A stretch of 64,000 nt of DNA, from contig LJHT01000014.1 in assembly GCA_001295905.1 (NCBI GenBank), positions 151,356-215,355 on the forward strand, given 5' to 3'. This stretch comes from a beta proteobacterium AAP51 (GTDB lineage: Bacteria; Pseudomonadota; Gammaproteobacteria; Burkholderiales; Burkholderiaceae_C). This document shows positions 1 to 7,612 of the stretch, piece after piece; the stretch's first letter is position 1; the number at the start of each line of letters is the position of its first letter. The notes beneath the pieces are model-generated. The model was not told the origin of the DNA and searched no databases. It worked only from the letters and a program-made list of their open reading frames with translations. The translations under genes and the position numbers were made by a program.

Positions 1-1
1 G

Positions 2-643
2 GCCATTGCCGATGCCCGCGCGCTCATCGTGCGCGCGCAAGCGGGGGGCGGCACGGCCTTCGAACAACGCGTGGCCCTCGGCCCCAGCCTGGGCCAGTGC
101 TGCGGCGGTGCGCTCACGCTGCACTTCACGCCGCTGGCGCAAGACCGCCCCGAGGCCTGGCCCACCGAGCCGCCGCGTTTTGCGCTGCAGCTGCATGGCG
201 CCGGCCACGTGGGCCGGGCGCTGGTGCGGCTGCTGGCCGGCCTGCCCTGCCAGGTGCAGTGGGTGGATGAACGCGAGAGCGAGTTCCCGCCCGAGGCCTT
301 GCCGCCGCACATCGAAAAGCGCTGCGTGGAGCCCGTGCAGGCCGAGGTGGCCGCCGCGCCGCCGGGCGCTTTTTTCCTGGTGCTGACACACAGCCACGCG
401 CTGGACATGGCGCTGGCCGAGGCCATCCTGCAGCGCGGCGATTTCGCCTGGTTCGGTCTCATCGGCTCGAAGACCAAGCGCGCACGCTTCGAGCACCGCC
501 TGCTGGCGCGCGGCTTCGCGCCCGACCTGGTGGCGCGCATGGTGTGCCCCATCGGCCTGCCCGGCCTGGCCGGCAAGCAGCCCGAGGTGCTGGCCGTGGC
601 CGTGGCGGCGCAACTGCTGCTGGCCGCACCGCCGCGTGGCTGA
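2..643 (+). CDS. xdhC: XdhC family protein (xanthine dehydrogenase accessory), 3' part
   Basis: The window opens inside this gene; 213 residues of the C-terminal part are visible and the frame is open to the window edge, so the true start is upstream. XdhC proteins deliver or sulfurate the molybdenum cofactor for xanthine dehydrogenase in the cytoplasm. The visible part is the XdhC Rossmann-like domain: a glycine-rich turn HGAGHVGRALV, then LTHSHALDM, the family hallmark GLIGSKTKRARF, and the C-terminal CPIGLPGLAGKQPEV. By family context xdhA/xdhB are expected just upstream, outside the window. The stop is followed by about 120 bases with no gene. Family call is firm; the start is unknown. 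Confidence 0.9.
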   Translation, partial: AIADARALIVRAQAGGGTAFEQRVALGPSLGQCCGGALTLHFTPLAQDRPEAWPTEPPRFALQLHGAGHVGRALVRLLAGLPCQVQWVDERESEFPPEALPPHIEKRCVEPVQAEVAAAPPGAFFLVLTHSHALDMALAEAILQRGDFAWFGLIGSKTKRARFEHRLLARGFAPDLVARMVCPIGLPGLAGKQPEVLAVAVAAQLLLAAPPRG

Positions 644-762
644 GCCCCTGCCGTCGTGGCCGCGCAACGCGGGCCACGTGGCGCCCGATTGACGCTGCAC
701 TGCGCTGACACCCACACTCATAAAACCCGCCATCTTGCGGGGTTAAAAGCAGGAGTGAGGAC

Positions 763-1707
763 ATGAGTCATCGGATTCTGGGCGGCATCGCCGCCCTGGC
801 ACTGGGCCTGTTCAGCGTGGTGGCCGCGGCGCAGAGCCGCGCGCCCTTCGTCATCGACGGCTATTCGTTCGTGGACCAGAGCGCCTTCGTCAAGGCCGGC
901 AAGCGATGCGCCGCGCCGGTGTTCGACGCCGAGGAAATGAATGCCATCGACAACTTCATCCTCGCCAACCGGGGCGGCCCGAACAACCCCATGCGCCCGG
1001 GCATGACCGAGCCGCCGCAGTCGGCCGTGACGGGCGGGCAGATCCAGGTCTACGTGCACGTCATCACGCGTGCCAATGGCACCGGGGGCGTGAGCACGCA
1101 GCAGATCCAGCAGCAGATGCAGGTGCTGAACATCGGTTTCGCCGGCACGGGCTGGAGCTTCAATCTGGCCGGCGTCACCACCACGGCCAACGACGCCTGG
1201 TACACCATGCAGCCGGGCACCACGGCCGAATCGCAGGCCAAGAACGCGCTGCGCGTGGGCACGGCCGAGACGCTGAACATGTACGTGGCCGGCATCGGCG
1301 GCGGCTTGCTGGGCTGGGCCACCTTCCCCTCCAGCTACGCCGGCCAGCCGCGGCTGGATGGGGTGGTGCTGCTGAACCAGTCGCTGCCCGGCGGCACGGC
1401 CGCGCCCTACAACCTGGGCGACACCGGCACGCACGAGGTGGGCCACTGGATGGGGCTGTTCCACACCTTCCAGGGCGGCTGCGCGCGCAACGCCACCACG
1501 GGCGGTGACCAGGTGGCCGACACGCCGGCCGAACGTTCGCCCGCCTACGGCTGCCCCACGGGCCGCAACTCGTGCGCGAACCTGCCGGGTAACGACCCCA
1601 TCACCAACTTCATGGACTACACCGACGACGCCTGCATGAACAACTTCACCCCGGCGCAGGACGTGCGCATGGATGCGGCTTATTCCGCTTATCGCTTCGG
1701 TAGATAG
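763..1707 (+). CDS. secreted zinc metalloprotease, M43 (pappalysin-like) family
   Basis: A 314-residue predicted exported protease. Residues 1-23 form a signal peptide with a hydrophobic core and an Ala-X-Ala-like end. The zinc site HEVGHWMGLFH at residues 224-234 is the extended metzincin form HExxHxxGxxH, and NFMDYTDDAC downstream supplies the Met-turn expected of M43 peptidases. An acidic stretch DTPAERSP and paired cysteines near the C terminus fit secreted M43 enzymes such as ulilysin, where calcium and disulfides stabilise the fold. A strong ribosome site (AGGAGTGAGG) precedes the ATG. The gene stands alone and is followed by a GC-rich hairpin. Substrate cannot be read from sequence. 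Confidence 0.88.
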   Translation: MSHRILGGIAALALGLFSVVAAAQSRAPFVIDGYSFVDQSAFVKAGKRCAAPVFDAEEMNAIDNFILANRGGPNNPMRPGMTEPPQSAVTGGQIQVYVHVITRANGTGGVSTQQIQQQMQVLNIGFAGTGWSFNLAGVTTTANDAWYTMQPGTTAESQAKNALRVGTAETLNMYVAGIGGGLLGWATFPSSYAGQPRLDGVVLLNQSLPGGTAAPYNLGDTGTHEVGHWMGLFHTFQGGCARNATTGGDQVADTPAERSPAYGCPTGRNSCANLPGNDPITNFMDYTDDACMNNFTPAQDVRMDAAYSAYRFGR

Positions 1708-1712
1708 GTAAA

Positions 1713-1754
1713 GGCCCCCGAGCTCGCTGGCGCTCGCTGCCCCCCGAGGGGGCC
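1713..1754. repeat. GC-rich palindromic intergenic repeat, probable terminator
   Basis: GGCCCCC at 1713-1719 pairs with GGGGGCC at 1748-1754. Between them lies a direct repeat of GCTCGCT (1722-1728 and 1732-1738). It sits between the stop of the M43 protease and the convergent VWA gene. Elements of this composition are common between convergent genes in Burkholderiales from general knowledge; I saw no second copy in this window. There is no clear T-run, so termination is inferred only from position and stem strength. The rest of 1755-1877 is GC-rich with no gene. Confidence 0.5.
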
Positions 1755-1877
1755 GTTCGCCTGCGGCCCGGCGGAGCCGGTTCCGCGGCTTGGTTTGGTC
1801 GAGTTCCCTCTCGGGCCCACGGGCAGTGGGCCCTCTGTCTGGCTGAGCCGGGTCTGCGGCTTGGCTTGGGGGCTTAC

Positions 1878-3260
1878 TCAGTCCAGGATGAGCAGGCGGC
1901 CGAAGGGCAGCTGGGTGCGGGCCTGGCGTGCGTGCAGCTCGGGCACGGCCCAGACCACCGGCCAGCGCGGGCGGAAGCGGGCGGGGCCGTCCAGGTCGGT
2001 GAGCACGACGCCGATGTCGGGGCGGTGGCGGTCGGCTTCTTCCAGCAGGGGCGTGAAGTCGGTGCCGCCGCCGCCTTCGAACTTCAGTGCGGCCAGCTGT
2101 GATTGGCCGGGCTCGCAGCGGGTGACGGCACGCACGCGGTCGTCGCCCACCACCAGCGTGAGGCCGGCTTCCAGGCGCCGGGTGATGGCGTCGATCTCAC
2201 TGGCAAAACACTGCAGCAGGCCGTCTTCGATGCTGCCCGAGACGTCCACCACCACCGCCAGCTGCGGCACGCGGCGCGCCGTGCTGAAGCCGGGCTCCCA
2301 GGGCAGGCGGTGGCCGGCGGCATTGCGGCCCTGGTTGGCGATGTAGCTGCGCGCCGGGCGCGACCACGACACCCCCAGCTTCGGCGTGAGCGCGCGCGCC
2401 AGCTGCGTGCGCAGCACCTGCTGCCAGGGCGTGCGTGTGCGCGGCAGGTCGGCCAGCAGCGTGCGCAGCATCGAGAACTCGCCATCGCCGGCATGGGCGC
2501 GCAGCAGGCGTTCGCCCCATTCACGCGCGGCCTCGGCCTCGGCTTCGGGCAGCTCACGGGTTTCTGGGCCGGGCTGCAGGTCGCGCGCGGTCTTCGCGCC
2601 CAGCGCGCGGGCGCGGGCGGCGCGGGGGCCGTCTTCACGCGGCGCGGTGCGCGGGTTGGTCTGTGCGGCGCTTTCGGCGCTCTCGGCGCTTTTGGCGCTT
2701 TTGGCGCCTCTGGTGCTTTCCGCACTTTCGGTGCTGCGGCCCTGGCTGCCGCGCGGGTCTTGCGCCCGGCCGTTGCCGCGCCCGGGCCGGCGGTCGTCGA
2801 TGGCGCGGTACAGGCGCTCCACGTCCCACTCCAGCAGCGACTTCTCCACCGGCTGCGCCAGGCCCAGCGTGGCTTCCAGCAGCGTGTCGAGCATCACGCC
2901 GCCGGCCGGCAGTTCCAGCCAGGCCAGGTGCGAGAGCGCGCTGTTCACCACGGCATCGGCGCAGGTGTTGAAGAGCAGCAGGTCCACCTCGCCCAGCACG
3001 CCCTGCAGCGCGATGTAGCGCTGCGGGTGGCGCAGCGCGATGTGCAGCACCTCGTGCGCCACATGGCCCACCTGCTGCGGCAGCGGCAGCGCGGCAAAGC
3101 CGGGCCCGTAGCGCAGGGTGATGCCGTCGGTGCTGACGGGCGGTGCCTGGGTTTCAGGCGCGGCGGCCTCGTCGCGGTGGCGCACCCACAGCGCCAGCCC
3201 GCCCGTGGCCGGCGCGTACTCCACCATGCGTTGCACGGCGCGCGTGCCGCGGTGCTCCAT
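1878..3260 (-). CDS. VWA-like protein with N-terminal metallopeptidase-like domain (DUF2201 type)
   Basis: A 460-residue protein with no signal peptide. The N-terminal half carries HEVLHIALRH at residues 69-78, the HExxHxxxxH pattern of the putative metallopeptidase domain found in DUF2201 proteins. A charged low-complexity linker rich in Ser-Ala-Glu/Lys follows. The C-terminal part is a von Willebrand A-like domain starting with AVVVDVSGSIEDG, whose DxSxS is a MIDAS-type metal site. Its ATG begins one base after the stop of the upstream AAA+ gene, so translation is probably coupled. MoxR-type ATPases paired with VWA proteins generally act in metal-centre insertion or complex remodelling; the target here is unknown. 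Whether the HExxH is catalytic is not shown. Confidence 0.85.
   Translation of the reverse strand: MEHRGTRAVQRMVEYAPATGGLALWVRHRDEAAAPETQAPPVSTDGITLRYGPGFAALPLPQQVGHVAHEVLHIALRHPQRYIALQGVLGEVDLLLFNTCADAVVNSALSHLAWLELPAGGVMLDTLLEATLGLAQPVEKSLLEWDVERLYRAIDDRRPGRGNGRAQDPRGSQGRSTESAESTRGAKSAKSAESAESAAQTNPRTAPREDGPRAARARALGAKTARDLQPGPETRELPEAEAEAAREWGERLLRAHAGDGEFSMLRTLLADLPRTRTPWQQVLRTQLARALTPKLGVSWSRPARSYIANQGRNAAGHRLPWEPGFSTARRVPQLAVVVDVSGSIEDGLLQCFASEIDAITRRLEAGLTLVVGDDRVRAVTRCEPGQSQLAALKFEGGGGTDFTPLLEEADRHRPDIGVVLTDLDGPARFRPRWPVVWAVPELHARQARTQLPFGRLLILD
2666..2736. repeat. imperfect short tandem repeats inside the VWA gene
   Basis: About 70 bases consist of degenerate units around GGCGCTTTC / GGCGCTTTT, encoding on the minus strand a linker of repeated Ser-Ala-Glu and Ser-Ala-Lys triplets. 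The units are close to 9 bases, so copy-number change would lengthen or shorten the linker between the metallopeptidase-like and VWA domains without a frameshift. That it varies is inference. Confidence 0.55.
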
Positions 3261-3261
3261 T

Positions 3262-4368
3262 TCAGCGCTGGGCTGCCCGCTCGGCTGAATACCGGCGGTA
3301 GGCCGCGCTGTCCATCACCGTGGCCGCCAGGCCGGTTTCCAGCGCCTTCTGGAACAGCAGCTCCATCGCCAGCGTCTGTGCCTCGCGCAGCGGCAGGCCG
3401 GCGGTGGCGCCGGCGCGGTGCTGGGGCAGTGCCTCGATGATGTCCAGCGCACGCGCCAGGCGCGGCGCCTCGGTGCAGGCCGCCACCAGGCCATAGGTCA
3501 GGCCGTACAGGCCGTCCAGCGTGGTGGGCAGAAGCGCCAGCGTGGCATCGCCGGGCGCGGCGGCCAGCAGCTGCAGCACGTCGGCCCCGGCGCGCAGCTC
3601 GCGCAGCACGCCGAAGAACTCGGCCGCATTCGCCGCGCCGATGCGGCCCTGCACGAAGTGGCGCTGCGCGGTCTCGCTGAGCTTGCTCTTCAGCACGTTC
3701 GACACGTCCTCCCAGCCGCGCGGGCTGCTGCCCACCAGGTGGTCGGCGGCCAGCTGCGCGGCCGTGTCGTCCAGCTTGTCGGGGCGCACCTTCAGGTAGG
3801 CCATCACCTCGGGCGCGAAGCCCTGCTGCAGCGCGTGGGCCAGGAAGGCATCCACCGTGCTCTGCACGTTGAAGTGGAACAGCCGGTCGGCCAGCGCCGT
3901 GCCCATGTCGTGGCTGACGGCGCCGTGGAAGCTGGCGTTGCCCGCGGCCACCACCATCCAGCCGGCGGGCAGGCGGTAGTGGCCCACCTGGCGGTCGAGG
4001 ATGAGCGAGTAGGCGCTGATCTGCAGGCGCTGGTCGGCCGCGGTCAGCTCGTCCAGGAACAGGATGCCGGCGGGCACGTCGGGCGCGGGCAGGAACTCGG
4101 GCGGGAACCACACCGTCTTGCCCTGCACTTCGTCCGCGTAGATGGCGCCGCGGATGTCCACGGGCTCGATGGTGGTCAGCCGCAGGTCGACCAGCGGCAC
4201 GCCGTGCTGGGCCGCCACCTGCCGCACGATGGACGACTTGCCCACGCCGCGCGGCCCCCACAGCATGGTGGCGCGCTGGCGCAGCAGCGGCTGGCTGAAT
4301 TGCTCCAGCAGCGCGGCCTTGGCCGCGGCGATGCTGAGCGGGGGAATGTTCATCGGGTTGCTTTGCAT
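3262..4368 (-). CDS. MoxR-like AAA+ ATPase
   Basis: A 368-residue cytoplasmic AAA+ ATPase. The Walker A motif GPRGVGKS lies near residue 40 and Walker B ILFLDELTAAD near residues 95-105, followed by sensor-type NASFHGAVSHDMGTALADR, where the Arg finger region is expected. The C-terminal third is a helical lid. ATPases of this type act as ring motors that remodel a partner through a VWA protein, which is exactly the next gene, one base downstream. The gene lies 23 bases after the membrane-protein gene at 4392-5414, so the three look like one transcript. A second in-frame ATG lies 15 bases inside; neither has a strong ribosome site. Confidence 0.88.
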   Translation of the reverse strand: MQSNPMNIPPLSIAAAKAALLEQFSQPLLRQRATMLWGPRGVGKSSIVRQVAAQHGVPLVDLRLTTIEPVDIRGAIYADEVQGKTVWFPPEFLPAPDVPAGILFLDELTAADQRLQISAYSLILDRQVGHYRLPAGWMVVAAGNASFHGAVSHDMGTALADRLFHFNVQSTVDAFLAHALQQGFAPEVMAYLKVRPDKLDDTAAQLAADHLVGSSPRGWEDVSNVLKSKLSETAQRHFVQGRIGAANAAEFFGVLRELRAGADVLQLLAAAPGDATLALLPTTLDGLYGLTYGLVAACTEAPRLARALDIIEALPQHRAGATAGLPLREAQTLAMELLFQKALETGLAATVMDSAAYRRYSAERAAQR

Positions 4369-4391
4369 GGGGCCGGGCAGGTGGGTTCAGG

Positions 4392-5414
4392 TCAGGCGGC
4401 ATTCAGTCGCCATTGCGGCTGGCGCAGGCGGCGCGGCACGGGCGGAATCTCCACCCGCGGCAGTTCGTTCATGCAGAACAGCGCCACCAGTACGATGGGC
4501 GGCAGGTGGAACATCAGCAGGCGCAGCACCGATTCCTTGGGCAGGTCGGGTTCGAGCTGGGCGAACTGCCAGGCCGCGGCCACCAGCAGGCCCGCGCCGA
4601 GCAGCGGGATGCAGCGCCGTGCGGCCGCAGCCCAGCGCGCGCCGGCCAGCCTTTCGTGAAAGCGGGCCGGTGGTTCGGCCAGCGTCTGCGCCAGATGGCG
4701 CAGCACCAGCGCCAGCTTGGCTTCGCCATCGCGGCTGCGCTTGAAGCCATCGCCGCGCAGGCGCAGCCGCGTGTGCCAGCCGGCCTGGCGCTTCACCAGG
4801 CGCGCCCAGCTCCAGCCCAGCACGGCCACCAGGTCGTCGGGCAGGGCCAGCGCCGTGCCGTCGCGGGTGTCGAATTCGATCTCGGCCGAGATGCCCTTCA
4901 CCGGGCTCTGTTTGTAGCGCAGCCCCAGCGCCGCGGCTTCCAGCTGCGCCACGGCCGCACTCATGAGCAGCGGGGCATCGGCAGCGGGCTCGGCGGCCGT
5001 GCGCTGCTCGAAGGCCATGGTCTTGGCGGCCAGGTAGCCCGGCCCCACCACCAGCTGCCGCGACAGCGGCACCGCCTGCATGCGCGCCAGCAGCTCGCCC
5101 GGCGTGCCGCCCGTGGCCACCAGCACGGCCTGCAGCTCGGTGGGCCGGCCGTCCATGTCGGCGTAGCCGGGCAGGTGCAAGGTGCGCAGCAGGCGCGGTG
5201 GGCCATCTTGCGGGCATTCGAGCTGCAGCACTTCCTGCAGCGCCGGGTGTTCGGCGCAGGCCGCATGGGCCAGGGGCTTGAACTGCAGCCGGCGCGCGGC
5301 GCGGTCGCTGGCAGGCAGGTCGAGATGGCGGCCAGCGCGCGTGTAGGGCTCCACCAGGCCCAGAATCTCGTGATGGCTGAGCGGTGTGACGGGGGCGGAG
5401 GGCGCTGAACGCAA
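4392..5414 (-). CDS. unrecognised membrane protein, first gene of the MoxR-VWA operon
   Basis: A 340-residue protein I do not recognise. Most is soluble and mixed alpha/beta in composition. Two hydrophobic segments near the C terminus, around CIPLLGAGLLVAAAWQFAQL and LLMFHLPPIVLVALFCM, look like a membrane hairpin, followed by a short basic Pro/Arg tail. The frame begins at TTG (5414) with no ATG nearby, so the start is uncertain. It is the first gene of a minus-strand set with the AAA+ ATPase and the VWA protein, suggesting it is the membrane component or target on which they act. That role is inference from position only. Confidence 0.6.
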   Translation of the reverse strand: MRSAPSAPVTPLSHHEILGLVEPYTRAGRHLDLPASDRAARRLQFKPLAHAACAEHPALQEVLQLECPQDGPPRLLRTLHLPGYADMDGRPTELQAVLVATGGTPGELLARMQAVPLSRQLVVGPGYLAAKTMAFEQRTAAEPAADAPLLMSAAVAQLEAAALGLRYKQSPVKGISAEIEFDTRDGTALALPDDLVAVLGWSWARLVKRQAGWHTRLRLRGDGFKRSRDGEAKLALVLRHLAQTLAEPPARFHERLAGARWAAAARRCIPLLGAGLLVAAAWQFAQLEPDLPKESVLRLLMFHLPPIVLVALFCMNELPRVEIPPVPRRLRQPQWRLNAA

Positions 5415-5747
5415 GGCTGGCGCTTTCGTCAGCCGGGTCGGCCTGGGGTGGGTGTCGAAGATCGTTCGATTCTGCCCAAGGGCGCAGCGGCTTGCCGGTG
5501 TGGGGGTGGGTGCGCTGCAGACAAGACCCCTTCAGCAAGCGCCGGCCCCTGGCAGCGGCCATGACAGCTGAGTGCAGCCCGGGCCGTTCGCCGCATACTG
5601 GCGCGCTGCGAAGCACTGCACTTCGCTCTCGCCGTCAGCAGTTATCGCGGTTCCGGATGGGGGTCATGTCGATGTCTGGCGCTTCTGCAGCATGGGTTGC
5701 GGCTGACAGGGATGAATGGCCTCGTCCGGGTCTTTCACTTTCATGTC
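5415..5747. other. 333-base divergent intergenic region, no gene seen
   Basis: This stretch separates the minus-strand MoxR operon from the plus-strand secreted hypothetical. It must hold both promoters. Short open frames exist but have no ribosome site or protein-like composition. Base composition drops from its left to its right end. No convincing -35/-10 pair or operator was found. Confidence 0.5.
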
Positions 5748-6257
5748 ATGGCCTTATCCAAGTCGCTTTTTCTGTGTTCGGTACTGGCCACGATGCCCGT
5801 CGCTGCAAGCGCTGCTGAAGACTGCGCTCCTATTGATGGGGTCTTTCACATCGATGGCCAGCTTGGGCGGGGGACTGCCGAAGTTCGTTCCATTCGCAAG
5901 TGGCCTGGAGCGGTTCCGCCGCGGGACTGGCGTCGTGCCAAGTACTTCAGATACGAATTGAGCATGGATTCTGGGCGGGTGAAGTTGGCTGTTCTCAGCG
6001 CGGACAACGAAGTGCTCGGTGAACTCAGTCCTCAACAGAAGATCACTTGTGTCGGCGGTCGATTTGTAGCGACCTGGGAGTCGGCACACGGTCAAGATGG
6101 CGTTTCAACATTCGCGAGATACAGGGAGATCATCTTCCTGGGCCCGAAGGGTGAGCTGACCATAGAAAGGTATTCAACGGTCGCACGTTCGGCGCGCTCG
6201 CTTGCGCGGATGAAAGAAGGTGAGCCTGTCTCGGTGATATTCGAGCCGAAGGAGTAA
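5748..6257 (+). CDS. secreted hypothetical protein of lower GC
   Basis: A predicted exported protein of 169 residues from the ATG at 5748. That start gives a clean signal peptide (MALSKSLFLCSVLATMPV then Ala-rich, cut before AEDC). An earlier in-frame ATG at 5697 would add 17 residues ahead of the signal and is less likely. I do not recognise the mature part, which looks beta-rich. Codon use is visibly different from neighbours: many A/T third positions and AGA/ATA-type codons, in a window where third positions are nearly always G or C. This suggests recent acquisition. The flanking genes (MoxR operon, thiolase) give no functional clue. Confidence 0.65.
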   Translation: MALSKSLFLCSVLATMPVAASAAEDCAPIDGVFHIDGQLGRGTAEVRSIRKWPGAVPPRDWRRAKYFRYELSMDSGRVKLAVLSADNEVLGELSPQQKITCVGGRFVATWESAHGQDGVSTFARYREIIFLGPKGELTIERYSTVARSARSLARMKEGEPVSVIFEPKE

Positions 6258-6427
6258 CGGGTTCAGATATCGAATCCAAAGTGCACCGGTCCCCCCTCCC
6301 CTTCGCACCGATCAGGATCTCGAACATGGCCCCACCCGCCGCCTCCCCGCCGTCAGGCCCGCGCCAGCCTCGGCGCGCCCACTGTCGGCTACCGTTCCGC
6401 CTTCAAGACCAACCCCAGGAGACCCCC

Positions 6428-7612
6428 ATGAGCACCCGTGACGTCGTCGTACTTTCCGCCGCCCGTTCCGCCGTCGGCACCTTCAGCGGCAGCCTGGCCG
6501 ACATCGAGCCCGCCGAACTGGCCGGCACGGTGATGAAGGAAGCCGTGCAGCGCTCGGGCGTCGACCCGAAGGCCATCAACTACGTGACCGTGGGCAACAC
6601 CATCCCCACCGAAAGCCGCTTCGCCTATGTGGCGCGCGTGGCCAGCATCCAGGCCGGTTTGCCGATGGACAGCGTGGCGATGTCGGTCAACCGGCTGTGC
6701 AGCAGCGGGCTGCAGGGCATCGTGACCACGGCGCAGAACATCCTGCTGGGCGATTGTGATTACGGCATCGGCGGCGGCGTGGAAGTGATGAGCCGCGGCG
6801 GCTACCTCAGCCCGGCCATGCGCAGCGGCGCGCGCATGGGCCACACGCAGATGCTCGACATGATGGTGGCCACGCTCACCGACCCCTTCGGCGTGGGCCA
6901 CATGGGCATGACGGCCGAGAACCTGGCGGTGAAGTGGGGCATCAGCCGCGAAGAGCAGGACGCGCTGGCCGTGGAAAGCCACCGCAAGGCCGCGGCTGCG
7001 GTGGCCGAAGGCCGCTTCAAGAGCCAGATCGTGCCCATCGTGAAGCAGACGAAGAAGGGCGAGGTCGTCTTCGACACCGACGAACACGTCAAGCCCGCCA
7101 CCACGATGGAGACGCTGGGCAAGATGAAGCCCGCCTTCAAGAAGGACGGCACCGTGACCGCCGGCAATGCCAGCGGCATCAACGACGGCGCGGCGTTTTT
7201 TGTGCTGGCCGATGCCGCCGTGGCCGCCGCGCACGGCCACAAGCCGCTGGCGCGCCTGGCGGGTTATGCCGTGGCCGGCGTGCCCAACGAGATCATGGGC
7301 GAAGGCCCCATCCCGGCCACGAAGCTGGCGCTGAAGAAGGCCGGGCTCACGCTGCAGCAGATGGACGTCATCGAAAGCAACGAGGCCTTCGCGGCCCAGG
7401 CCATCGCCGTGGCGCGCGGGCTGGAATTCGACATGGCCAAGGTCAACCCCAACGGCGGCGCCATCGCCCTGGGCCACCCCATCGGTTGCAGCGGCGCCTT
7501 CCTGGCCACCAAGGCCGTCTACGAGTTGCACCGCACGGGCGGCCGCTACGCGCTGGTGACGATGTGCATCGGCGGCGGCCAGGGCATCGCGGCGGTGTTC
7601 GAGCGCCTGTGA
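6428..7612 (+). CDS. thiolase, acetyl-CoA C-acetyltransferase / beta-ketothiolase (BktB-like)
   Basis: A 394-residue cytoplasmic thiolase that condenses or cleaves acyl-CoA with acetyl-CoA. The start at 6428 is set by AGGAGA six bases upstream and by family length; the frame is open further 5' to 6281. The nucleophilic cysteine lies in NRLCSSGLQGIV near residue 90, the active His-loop in NEAFAAQA, the GHPIG motif in GGAIALGHPIGCSGA, and the second catalytic cysteine in MCIGGGQGIA near the C terminus. Overall wording resembles BktB-type ketothiolases of beta-proteobacteria, which serve polyhydroxyalkanoate precursor supply as well as fatty acid metabolism. Chain-length preference is not readable. 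Its stop overlaps the start of the next gene. Confidence 0.93.
   Translation: MSTRDVVVLSAARSAVGTFSGSLADIEPAELAGTVMKEAVQRSGVDPKAINYVTVGNTIPTESRFAYVARVASIQAGLPMDSVAMSVNRLCSSGLQGIVTTAQNILLGDCDYGIGGGVEVMSRGGYLSPAMRSGARMGHTQMLDMMVATLTDPFGVGHMGMTAENLAVKWGISREEQDALAVESHRKAAAAVAEGRFKSQIVPIVKQTKKGEVVFDTDEHVKPATTMETLGKMKPAFKKDGTVTAGNASGINDGAAFFVLADAAVAAAHGHKPLARLAGYAVAGVPNEIMGEGPIPATKLALKKAGLTLQQMDVIESNEAFAAQAIAVARGLEFDMAKVNPNGGAIALGHPIGCSGAFLATKAVYELHRTGGRYALVTMCIGGGQGIAAVFERL

Noticed and set aside
2..643. XdhC as a truncated pseudogene
   Set aside because: The 5' end is cut by the window edge; the visible frame is intact.
1713..1754. Palindromic element as an insertion-sequence end
   Set aside because: No transposase frame or second inverted end nearby; fits an intergenic REP/terminator-type hairpin.
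5492..5818. 108-codon frame upstream of the secreted hypothetical
   Set aside because: No ribosome site, Cys/Arg-rich random composition, and it overlaps the better-supported signal-peptide gene in another frame.
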